Positions 15,460 through 21,882 of a stretch of 22,543 bases of DNA are shown here, one piece after another (the stretch's first letter is position 1; each line of letters begins with the position of its first letter). The notes under the pieces were generated by a model, which worked only from the letters and a program-made list of their open reading frames with translations, did not search any database and had not been told where the DNA came from. Source of the DNA: a virus. The stretch spans positions 1 to 22,543 of the IMG/VR virus record IMGVR_UViG_3300020442_003935. The stretch is one strand, 5' to 3'. The position numbers and the translations under genes are program-made.

Positions 15460-15672
15460 ATGAAAACATTTTTTCAATTAAGAGAATTAACTGGTAGAAA
15501 ACCATCTGGCCAATTATTGGTTAATAAAAAGATAGGTAAAATACAAGTTGCAATTTATAAGGAACCTACCGGGTTTGTTACATATATTGACGGTGATAGA
15601 CTTGATCGTTATAAATCTAAAAAAGAAGCCGAAAAGGCCGCAATGGAATTCATAAAGGTAATTAAAAAATGA
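15460..15672 (+). CDS. Small basic conserved protein between portal and protease (70 aa)
   Basis: The product starts MKTFFQLRELTGRKPSG, has a short beta-type centre (KIGKIQVAIYKEPTGFVTYI) and ends in a Lys-rich helix (KSKKEAEKAAMEFIKVIKK). It is strongly basic, in contrast to its acidic neighbour. T4 has gene 68, another prohead core protein, at this place, but at 141 aa that protein is twice as long and no clear sequence match was recognised. A role in the core or in core-shell contact is inferred from position alone. Its TGA overlaps the gp21 ATG (ATGA). Confidence 0.6.
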   Translation: MKTFFQLRELTGRKPSGQLLVNKKIGKIQVAIYKEPTGFVTYIDGDRLDRYKSKKEAEKAAMEFIKVIKK

Positions 15673-16325
15673 AACTGATTTCTGAATATACCGAAGATCA
15701 ATTGGAATTTATTACAGAAGCCAATGAAAAAGGTGGTAAAACATATGCCATTGAAGGTGTATTCATGTCAGCCGAACAAAAGAATCGAAACGGTAGAATA
15801 TATCCACGCGATGTTATGGAATCTGCAGTTGACAAATATGTTGGCGAACAGGTATCAAAAGGTCGTGCTGTTGGTGAATTAAATCACCCTGAAGGACCTA
15901 CCGTTAATCTAGATAAAGTTTCTCACAAAATCGAAAACCTTGATTGGAAAGGTAACGATGTTGTGGGTAAGGCGACTATTTTGGAAACTCCTATGGGACA
16001 AATTGTAAAAGGTTTGTTGGATGGAGGAGTCAAACTAGGCGTATCAACTCGTGGAATGGGAAGCCTTGAAAATCGTGGTAACGCAATGGTTGTTAAACCA
16101 GACTTTCTACTCAATGCAGTAGATATTGTTCAAGATCCATCTGCACCTAGCGCATTTGTTAATGGGGTCATGGAAGGTGTTGAATGGGTATGGAACAACG
16201 GTATCATAGAGGCTCAGGCAATTGAAAAGATAGAGACTGAAATTAAAAAGGCTCCGCGTGCAAATCTGTATGAAACAGAGGTTCGTGAGTTCAAAAATTT
16301 CCTCTCGTTGCTCAAATCTAAATAA
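15669..16325 (+). CDS. 21: Prohead maturation protease gp21
   Basis: The 218-residue protein (T4: 212) has the S80-family serine protease pattern. His73 lies in AVGELNHPEGPTVNL and Ser126 in KLGVSTRGMGSLE, matching the catalytic His and Ser of T4 gp21; FLLNAVDIVQDPSAPSAFVN follows. The enzyme is built into the prohead core, activates itself, and cuts core proteins and gp23 after (L/I)-x-E. A candidate self-cleavage site, FITE|A, lies after Glu17. It overlaps the preceding small gene by four bases and is followed 11 bases on by gp22 with an AAGGAG ribosome site. Confidence 0.93.
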   Translation: MKLISEYTEDQLEFITEANEKGGKTYAIEGVFMSAEQKNRNGRIYPRDVMESAVDKYVGEQVSKGRAVGELNHPEGPTVNLDKVSHKIENLDWKGNDVVGKATILETPMGQIVKGLLDGGVKLGVSTRGMGSLENRGNAMVVKPDFLLNAVDIVQDPSAPSAFVNGVMEGVEWVWNNGIIEAQAIEKIETEIKKAPRANLYETEVREFKNFLSLLKSK

Positions 16326-16336
16326 AGGAGTCAATA

Positions 16337-17407
16337 ATGACTGAAGATCAAACAGTTGAAGATCAGGACATTGAACTCCATGACGATGACAACGATGTCG
16401 TGGAAGAAGCAATGGCTCACGATCCAAAAAATGCTGAAGCTCAATCAGTAGCGGCTGTAGCCAAAGCTGATGATGGAGTTAAGCGCGCACCTGCACGTAA
16501 AGGTGATAATATGAAACAAGATCCAATGCCAAAAACCAAAGCAGCTATGATGTCGGCTGCGGTTGGTGCAATGCAAGGTATGCCAAAGGAAAAACTTTCT
16601 GGTGTTCTGTCAACTCTAATGCAGAGTACAGATGCAGATACATTCGATGGTGAAGCAATTGCAGAAGCACCTGAACTTGAATATAATGCAGATTTCAAAG
16701 ATGACCTAAATGCATTGGTCGCTGAAGAAGCTACATTGTCCGAAGAGTTCAAGGAAAAGGCAGAGGTTATCTTTGAGGCAGCAATTAAATCAAAGCTGTC
16801 AGAAGAGATCGACCGTCTTGAAGAAAAATACAACGAGGAACTGGCTGAAGAAGTTGCTACTACTAAAGCTGAACTTGTTGAAAAAGTCGACAGCTATCTT
16901 AACTACGTAGTTGAGAATTGGATGGAAGAAAATAAACTTGCCGTCCAAACTGGCCTTCGTACTGAAATCGCAGAAAAGTTCATGAACAGTCTTAAGGATC
17001 TGTTTACTGAATCATACATTGAGGTTCCAGAATCAAAGGTTGACCTAGTTGACGAATTGGCTGCAGAAATTGAAGAACTCGAAGAGGCACACAATACTGC
17101 AATTGCCAGGTCACTTGAAATGCAAGAAAAAGTAGAAGTATTATCACGCGAAAAAATTATCCGTGAGGCTTCAGATGATCTTGCTGAAACACAAGTGGAA
17201 AAACTCAAAGATTTGGTTGAAGATGTAGAATTTGAAGATGAGGAGACTTTTGCTAAAAAGGTTGCCACAGTCAAAGAATCATACTTTACCAAAAAAGTAA
17301 CTGAGTCTGCTGACATTGAGGAAGAAAGCGATGGTGATGAAACACCGGTTGTTGCTTCTGATACAATGGCTCAGTATCTAACAGCAATCCAAAAAACTAA
17401 CAAATAA
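16337..17407 (+). CDS. 22: Prohead core scaffold gp22
   Basis: The 356-residue protein (T4: 269) is highly charged and mostly helical, with long Glu/Lys/Ala-rich coiled-coil stretches (for example EELEEAHNTAIARSLEMQEK) and an acidic N-terminus. The segment PKTKAAMMSAAVGAMQGMPK at ~63-82 resembles the conserved gp22 core. Scaffold is assembled inside the prohead and degraded by gp21. A good protease site, AIAE|A, follows Glu110. Position between gp21 and gp23 fits T4 order. It ends QYLTAIQKTNK, and gp23 starts 17 bases after its stop. Confidence 0.88.
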   Translation: MTEDQTVEDQDIELHDDDNDVVEEAMAHDPKNAEAQSVAAVAKADDGVKRAPARKGDNMKQDPMPKTKAAMMSAAVGAMQGMPKEKLSGVLSTLMQSTDADTFDGEAIAEAPELEYNADFKDDLNALVAEEATLSEEFKEKAEVIFEAAIKSKLSEEIDRLEEKYNEELAEEVATTKAELVEKVDSYLNYVVENWMEENKLAVQTGLRTEIAEKFMNSLKDLFTESYIEVPESKVDLVDELAAEIEELEEAHNTAIARSLEMQEKVEVLSREKIIREASDDLAETQVEKLKDLVEDVEFEDEETFAKKVATVKESYFTKKVTESADIEEESDGDETPVVASDTMAQYLTAIQKTNK

Positions 17408-17424
17408 TTTTGGGAGTCCAAAAA

Positions 17425-18762
17425 ATGCAAACTGTATCTTACGATAAGTTGATCGAAAAATGGGCACCGGTACTGAACGAAGAGTCAGCGGGCACTATTA
17501 AAGATCATCACAGAAAAGCTGTTACCGCAGCAATTCTGGAAAACCAGGAGATTGCCTTCCGGGAAGAAGCAATGCTTACCGAAGCTGCTCCAACTAACTC
17601 TGTTGCAAGTGGTAACGTTCAGAACTGGAATCCAGTACTGATTGCACTTGTACGTCGTGCAATGCCAAACCTTATGGCCTATGACATGTGTGGTGTTCAG
17701 CCAATGTCTGGTCCAACAGGTTTGATCTTTGCAATGAAATCAACCTTTGAAACAACCAAAGCTGGTGTATCTGCCGGTGATGAGGCTCTCTTCAATGAGG
17801 CCGCAGTTGGTTACTCAGGTGATTCAGCAACAACTGGAAATGGTGCAGCAGGCCCATCAGGCTTGACTGGTGTATCCGATACTGACGGAGACGCAACAAT
17901 TGCTGACTCTGCAATTGATCCATACAAAGGCGATCCATATACAACAGCTGAGGCAGAGGCCTTGGGTGATGGTTCTGGAGAAAACTTTGCAGAAATGGGT
18001 TTCACCATTGAAAAAGCTACAGTCACAGCCAAGAGCCGTGCACTGAAGGCCGAGTATTCGCTGGAACTGGCTCAGGATCTTAAAGCTATTCATGGCTTGG
18101 ATGCTGAAACAGAGTTGGCTAATATTCTGTCAACTGAAATCATGGCTGAAATTAACCGCGAAGTTGTTCGTACGGTTAACTCACAAGCCAAGATTGGTGC
18201 TCTAACTGCAAACACTGCTATTAACGGTGTGTTTAACCTGACATCAGATGCTGATGGCCGGTGGTCAGTTGAGAAATTTAAAGGCTTGATCGTACAGATC
18301 GAGCGTGAGTCAAACGTAATTGCCAAAGAAACACGTCGGGGTAAAGGTAACTTTATCATCTGTTCATCAGATGTTGCTTCTGCTCTGTCATCATCTGGTA
18401 TGCTTGACTACACACCTGCAATGTCAACAACACTAAATGTTGATGATACAGGTAATACCTTTGCTGGTGTACTTAACGGTCGTACACGGGTTTACATTGA
18501 TCCGTATGCAACAACCGATTATGTCAACGTTGGCTATAAGGGAACAAACCCATACGATGCAGGTCTCTTCTATTGCCCATACGTACCACTAACAATGGTT
18601 CGTGCGGTAGGTGAGAACACATTCCAGCCAAAAATTGGATTCAAGACTCGTTACGGTATGGTTTCAAACCCATTCGTTGGAGCTTCTCCATCAAGCGGTC
18701 TGGCTTCTGCACGTACCAACCAGTACTATCGTATCTTCCGCGTTGATAACATCCTCGCATAA
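17425..18762 (+). CDS. 23: Major capsid protein gp23 (precursor)
   Basis: From ATG 17425 the precursor has 445 residues. The upstream in-frame TTG (17410) lies over the GGGAG ribosome site and is not the start. Family motifs include NWNPVLIALVRRAMPNLMAY, CGVQPMSGPTGLIFAMKS, KSRALKAEYSLELAQDLKAI and the C-terminal TRYGMVSNPFVG with YYRIFRVDNIL. A gp21 site, MLTE|A, predicts removal of 53 residues (65 in T4). The mature protein would be ~392 residues with the HK97 fold. It is shorter than T4 gp23 (521 aa). No late box lies directly before it; the nearest exact one is at 15440. A strong terminator follows. Confidence 0.97.
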   Translation: MQTVSYDKLIEKWAPVLNEESAGTIKDHHRKAVTAAILENQEIAFREEAMLTEAAPTNSVASGNVQNWNPVLIALVRRAMPNLMAYDMCGVQPMSGPTGLIFAMKSTFETTKAGVSAGDEALFNEAAVGYSGDSATTGNGAAGPSGLTGVSDTDGDATIADSAIDPYKGDPYTTAEAEALGDGSGENFAEMGFTIEKATVTAKSRALKAEYSLELAQDLKAIHGLDAETELANILSTEIMAEINREVVRTVNSQAKIGALTANTAINGVFNLTSDADGRWSVEKFKGLIVQIERESNVIAKETRRGKGNFIICSSDVASALSSSGMLDYTPAMSTTLNVDDTGNTFAGVLNGRTRVYIDPYATTDYVNVGYKGTNPYDAGLFYCPYVPLTMVRAVGENTFQPKIGFKTRYGMVSNPFVGASPSSGLASARTNQYYRIFRVDNILA

Positions 18763-18786
18763 TAACGATAATAAAAATAATAAACT

Positions 18787-18812
18787 GAGGCAGCTTCGGC
18801 TGCCTCTTTTTT
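18787..18812 (+). terminator. Intrinsic terminator after gp23
   Basis: GAGGCAGC (18787-18794) pairs perfectly with GCTGCCTC (18799-18806) around a TTCG tetraloop, and six T residues follow (18807-18812). This is a textbook Rho-independent terminator and closes the head operon. The TTCG loop adds extra stability. Confidence 0.95.
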
Positions 18813-18823
18813 CATATTTTTTA

Positions 18824-18831
18824 TATAAATA
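18824..18831 (+). promoter_or_regulatory. T4-type late promoter (TATAAATA), apparently giving a leaderless message
   Basis: An exact TATAAATA lies 12 bases after the terminator T-run. Only five bases separate it from the ATG at 18837. With the usual spacing of about six bases from box to start, transcription would begin at or next to the A of that ATG, leaving no room for a ribosome site. Confidence 0.75.
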
Positions 18832-18836
18832 GAAAC

Positions 18837-19349
18837 ATGGCGACCTTAACTGAAAATTTTAATTACCTACAACCCACCAGTTTTAAACTGGTTATTGATA
18901 GGCGTAATTATCCTAATTTAGAATTTTTTTGTCAAAGTATTACACATCCTGGTATGATTTTAAATCCAGTTGAACTAGGTATACCTAGACTTGCTGGTGT
19001 ACCTATCCCAGGTGAATCACTTACATTTAATGAATTATCTACAAATATTATATTGGATGAAAACTTGCAAGGTTATTCTGAAATGTATAATTGGATTCTT
19101 CGTTTAGTAAATAATAATATAGGACAAGGTAGCAGTAGAGGTAATACAGCAACTGACACTAATACTCCGACATATGCAGATATATCATTATCAATTTTAT
19201 CAAGTCATAATAACCAGACAAAACAAGTCAGATATATAGATTGTATACCTACTGCACTTGGTGATATTCAATTTGAGTCAACTGCAGACGGTCAAACTTT
19301 TATTACATTTGCAGCATCGTTTAGATTTAATTACTTTAAGTTGGTATAA
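18837..19349 (+). CDS. Tail tube-fold protein (gp19 paralogue; candidate tail completion or baseplate tube protein)
   Basis: The 170-residue protein lines up with gp19 of this window: TSFKLVIDRR at 14-23 against NLFKVTINYP; FFCQSITHPGM at 30-40 against FLCEAAALPGS; a YNWILRLV helix against ERWMNGI; and C-terminal CIPTALGDIQFESTADGQ then FNYF against AYPQDLSEIALSYADNDN then YQYF. The tube fold also occurs in proteins that start or cap the tube (T4 gp54, gp48, gp3). Its length and its place right after gp23 would suit gp3 of marine T4-like phages, but gp54-like baseplate use is equally open. N-terminal FNYLQPTSF is a family-typical opening, which supports ATG 18837 despite the missing leader. 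Confidence 0.75.
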   Translation: MATLTENFNYLQPTSFKLVIDRRNYPNLEFFCQSITHPGMILNPVELGIPRLAGVPIPGESLTFNELSTNIILDENLQGYSEMYNWILRLVNNNIGQGSSRGNTATDTNTPTYADISLSILSSHNNQTKQVRYIDCIPTALGDIQFESTADGQTFITFAASFRFNYFKLV

Positions 19350-19637
19350 ATGGCAGAATCAAAAGCAAGATTTATTGCGGCTAATTTTAGGACTAATGGG
19401 CGTCCAAGAAATGTTACTGGAGCCACAGGTGCGGGTGGCGGAGGTGGCGGAGGAGGAGTTGATTCTGCCAGTACACTATCATTAGTCGGTTTTGAAAAAG
19501 ATGTTTTTAGGGTAAACAATGATAACGTTTCCTCTAATCATACGATTGATTCGGCAGATCGTGCAATGTCTGCTGGTCCAGTTTCAGTTGATAGCGGTGT
19601 TACAATAACTGTGAATGGGTATTGGAGTGTAGTATGA
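19350..19637 (+). CDS. Short fibre-type protein with a polyglycine hinge (95 aa)
   Basis: It begins MAESKARFIAANFRTNGRPR, has an uninterrupted run of eight Gly at about residues 29-36 and ends in GPVSVDSGVTITVNGYWSVV. That ending is a common closing strand of small marine phage fibre proteins. The ATG abuts the stop of the preceding gene, and its own stop overlaps the next start (ATGA). The polyglycine may act as a flexible joint between an attachment end and a beta tip. No specific function is known. Confidence 0.6.
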   Translation: MAESKARFIAANFRTNGRPRNVTGATGAGGGGGGGGVDSASTLSLVGFEKDVFRVNNDNVSSNHTIDSADRAMSAGPVSVDSGVTITVNGYWSVV

Positions 19638-20032
19638 GTACATTAAAAGCAAATACAATAGAAACATCATCAGGTGGTCCAGTTACGCTGACTAGTCAAG
19701 TTGCTGATAGATATTTTGCAAGATTTGATGGTAGTTCCACATATACTGTGAATAGTTCTTTAAATCAATCCTCAGTCACTGACACTAGTGCTGGTGCGCA
19801 TACTGTAAATTTTACAACCAATTTTGCAAATACAAATTATGCTCCTGTTGCATTTTGTTCAAATGAAAGAACACAAAGATTATGGGCGCAGATGGATGGT
19901 AATTTTGGTGGCACACCAAACACATATGGTATATTGTCAACATCTCAATTTGCGCATTTTGTAGGAGATGAAGCATCCACTGTTGTAGATGTATACCTAA
20001 ATACAATTAGGATTGTAGGAGACCTTGCATGA
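19634..20032 (+). CDS. Small tail-fibre-type protein (132 aa), paralogue of 172-579
   Basis: ATG 19634 is the proper start because it overlaps the previous stop as ATGA; the TTG 12 bases earlier lacks support. The head MSTLKANTIETSSGGPVTL is a frequent opening of marine phage fibre proteins. The body matches the protein at 172-579: FDGSST, SLNQSSVTD, FTTNFANTNYAPVAF and final GDLA. It therefore belongs to the same fibre family as a gene on the far side of the structural block. It overlaps the next start by four bases (ATGA). Confidence 0.65.
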   Translation: MSTLKANTIETSSGGPVTLTSQVADRYFARFDGSSTYTVNSSLNQSSVTDTSAGAHTVNFTTNFANTNYAPVAFCSNERTQRLWAQMDGNFGGTPNTYGILSTSQFAHFVGDEASTVVDVYLNTIRIVGDLA

Positions 20033-20559
20033 CCACAGCAAGATTAGAAAGCATTAACGGATTTCTGATTCCTCCGTCAGGCGGTATTATTCAAACTCAA
20101 TATACACAATTAGTAACAACATCGTCTGTTGCTACAACAGCTAATGTTATAAAAGAAATAAATGCCCTTACAGTTACTATTACACCTAACAAATTAAATA
20201 GTATTATAAAATTAGAAGCACAGCTTATGGGCGAATTTGACAATACCTCAGGTATTTGGAATTCTTTAGGAACTTTTACAAGAGATGGTTCTAACGTTGT
20301 AACACAAGTAGGTTCTAGAGAATGTGGTATATCGGCGTTTATGATAAACTATGATCAAAACAATGCGGCAACGACAATGGAAAGTTGTCATCTGACATTT
20401 TTTGATACGCCAAATACTCTCAGCGAAGTAACATATAAAGCAGCGATTAATAGTGCTTATAGTCTCACATGGTATATTAACAGGGGTGTTGACGACACTG
20501 ATGCCAATAATAGAGAAAGAGCGACATCATTTATATCAGCAACAGAGATAGCGGGTTAA
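20029..20559 (+). CDS. Small fibre/structural protein (176 aa)
   Basis: The protein starts MTTARLESINGFLIPPSGGI and then shows a beta-rich pattern (VIKEINALTVTITPNKLNSI, then LEAQLMGEF) typical of a domain found in many phage structural proteins. It has one Trp-containing segment (SLTWYINRG) near the end. It is joined to the previous gene by an ATGA overlap and is followed by a six-base gap. A fibre or baseplate-associated role is inferred from fold style and neighbours; no named family was recognised. Confidence 0.6.
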   Translation: MTTARLESINGFLIPPSGGIIQTQYTQLVTTSSVATTANVIKEINALTVTITPNKLNSIIKLEAQLMGEFDNTSGIWNSLGTFTRDGSNVVTQVGSRECGISAFMINYDQNNAATTMESCHLTFFDTPNTLSEVTYKAAINSAYSLTWYINRGVDDTDANNRERATSFISATEIAG

Positions 20560-20565
20560 AAAGAT

Positions 20566-21030
20566 ATGAGAATACAAAGTCAATTTGGTCAATTATTATA
20601 TCCGGATTTGCCGATTTTTTACGCTGCCAGTGGCGGTGGTGGTACTAACGGTATGGCCTTGGGTACTTCGGCTGCTGAAATAACAATTTTTACTGAGGTT
20701 GCTATTAATAGAGGTGGTCATTATAATCCCTCTACATGTAGATTTACTGCTCCAGTTGCTGGTATATACGAGTTTTATATCCAGATACTGACTGGTACTG
20801 CAAATACTGTTTATAGATTCGGTTTTTATAAAAATGGTATTGCACAGAATCCACAGTTAAGACTTGATTGCACTGATAATACAAATACTGATTATCAAAC
20901 TGGCACAATGGGTGTTTATTATGATTTATTAAAAGGAGATTATATTTCTGTATATGGTTATTCAACCGATGGCAGTGATGGGTATTCTAACACTACATAT
21001 GACGTATTTCGTGGAAGGTTAATAGGATAA
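20566..21030 (+). CDS. C1q/TNF-like tail-fibre tip protein (154 aa)
   Basis: Residues ~35-152 fit a C1q-like jelly roll: ITIFTEVAINRGGHYNPSTC then RFTAPVAGIYEFYIQI, and a late LLKGDYISVYGYS strand before the final FRGRLIG. The F-x-A-P-x-A-G-x-Y-x-F core is the C1q signature. Such domains form trimers, which suits a trimeric fibre tip that binds a host surface ligand. The N-terminus is short and has a GGGG linker. The stop overlaps the next start (TAATG). Confidence 0.7.
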   Translation: MRIQSQFGQLLYPDLPIFYAASGGGGTNGMALGTSAAEITIFTEVAINRGGHYNPSTCRFTAPVAGIYEFYIQILTGTANTVYRFGFYKNGIAQNPQLRLDCTDNTNTDYQTGTMGVYYDLLKGDYISVYGYSTDGSDGYSNTTYDVFRGRLIG

Positions 21031-21491
21031 TGGAATTGAAAGAACTACATTTATTTGACAGATTGTGTTGGGCAAAGGAAAACCTAGAACCATATCAGTC
21101 AGACTATCGTGTTGTCTTTGAAGATAACGTTGATGAACCGGCAAAGATACTTGTACCTGATCCAAATTGGATGGCATGTGCAATGAATGGTGGCATTTTA
21201 CCACCCGTATGGGTTTATCATGAACTTGCCGATGATGAAGCAAAACCAGATTTTAAAAAACATACTCGAGGTTATCTGTTACATGAAACAGAACCGATGC
21301 CTTCTATGAGTGAGGAAGAAGCAATTGAGTATCTTATTATGAAAGACATCCCAAGACATGTATGGAAAACTTGGAATGAAGGTAATAAACCGAAAATAGT
21401 TATCTGTAGAAAAGAGCAACTGCCACAAACAAGAGAGTGGCGAAATGCTTGGAAGATAGATCCTAATATAAATAGTAAAGTAGCTGCTTAA
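21030..21491 (+). CDS. Conserved protein of unknown function in the fibre operon (153 aa)
   Basis: It is not beta-fibre-like. It is a charged, soluble protein opening ELKELHLFDRLCWAKENLEP, with VVFEDNVDEPAKILVPDPNW, then SEEEAIEYLIMKDIPRHVW, and ending PQTREWRNAWKIDPN. The final P-x-x-R-x-(F/W)-R-x-A-W motif recurs near the start of the next protein (PSDRHFRGAWSL). In several phages that motif belongs to tail-fibre assembly chaperone proteins, so an assembly rather than a virion role is possible. It overlaps the C1q-like gene upstream and contains the late promoter for the next gene in its last codons. Function is not established. Confidence 0.6.
   Translation: MELKELHLFDRLCWAKENLEPYQSDYRVVFEDNVDEPAKILVPDPNWMACAMNGGILPPVWVYHELADDEAKPDFKKHTRGYLLHETEPMPSMSEEEAIEYLIMKDIPRHVWKTWNEGNKPKIVICRKEQLPQTREWRNAWKIDPNINSKVAA
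21467..21474 (+). promoter_or_regulatory. T4-type late promoter (TATAAATA) inside the end of the preceding gene
   Basis: An exact TATAAATA followed by GTAA lies in the last codons of the 21030-21491 gene. The predicted start (~21480) leaves a leader of about 23 bases containing the AAGGAG ribosome site (21490-21495) before ATG 21503. It would drive the chaperone-like gene and the glycine-rich fibre after it. Confidence 0.75.
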
Positions 21492-21502
21492 GGAGAAATA
21501 AA

Positions 21503-21874
21503 ATGCCAACTACTTATATCGTTGACAAGGATGGAAATCAGGCTGATGCAAGTGCAGTAACTGTACCATCCGATCGTCATTTCCGTGGTGCTTGGTCTTT
21601 GTCTGGTGACGTCATCAGCGAGGATCTAGCAACTGCAAAAACAATTTTTAAAGACAAAATTCGTGAGGTTCGTAAACCTTTATTAGAAGCACAGGACGTA
21701 GCTTATATGCGAGCAATTGAAGCAGATGATGCATCTGCAAAAACTGCCGCGGCAAATACTAAGACTGCACTTCGTGATGCACCTGCTGCAAGTGCTATTG
21801 ATGATGCCACAACAATTGCAGAACTAAAAGCTGCATGGGATACATCTGTACTTGGTGATTCACCTTACGCATAG
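21503..21874 (+). CDS. Probable tail-fibre assembly chaperone (123 aa)
   Basis: The protein opens with TYIVDKDGNQ, carries PSDRHFRGAWSLSGDVISED at ~24-43, then a helix IFKDKIREVRKPLLEAQDV. The C-terminal part is Ala/Asp/Lys-rich and contains TALRDAP, a late IAELKAAW and GDSPY. The R-x-x-(L/F)-L-x-x-x-D...LRD-x-P layout is that of the small phage tail assembly chaperones coded beside fibre genes. It has its own late promoter and an AAGGAG ribosome site, and lies directly before a fibre gene, as such chaperones often do. Exact family assignment needs a profile search. Confidence 0.65.
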   Translation: MPTTYIVDKDGNQADASAVTVPSDRHFRGAWSLSGDVISEDLATAKTIFKDKIREVRKPLLEAQDVAYMRAIEADDASAKTAAANTKTALRDAPAASAIDDATTIAELKAAWDTSVLGDSPYA

Positions 21875-21882
21875 GTAATTAA

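Noticed and set aside
15176-15505. Antisense frame (109 codons) opposite the acidic gene, rich in His and Leu
   Set aside because: It is the mirror of the GAT/GAA-rich acidic tract (complement gives repeated His, Leu and Ile codons), and it crosses the late promoter.
16441-17316. Long antisense open frames opposite gp22 and other genes
   Set aside because: They lie opposite strongly supported genes, have Ser/Leu-rich shadow composition, and lack ribosome sites or known motifs.
17410-17427. TTG start of gp23 five codons earlier
   Set aside because: The TTG overlaps the GGGAG ribosome site that is correctly spaced for ATG 17425.
19345-19352. TATAAATG, a 7/8 late-promoter match before the polyglycine fibre gene
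   Set aside because: It is formed by the stop of one gene and the ATG of the next; transcription from it would start inside the gene, and the last, normally conserved A is missing.
19430-19457. G-rich run as a regulatory G-quadruplex
   Set aside because: It codes the polyglycine hinge with GGT/GGC/GGA codons and has only two-base G tracts apart from one or two longer ones; coding need explains it.
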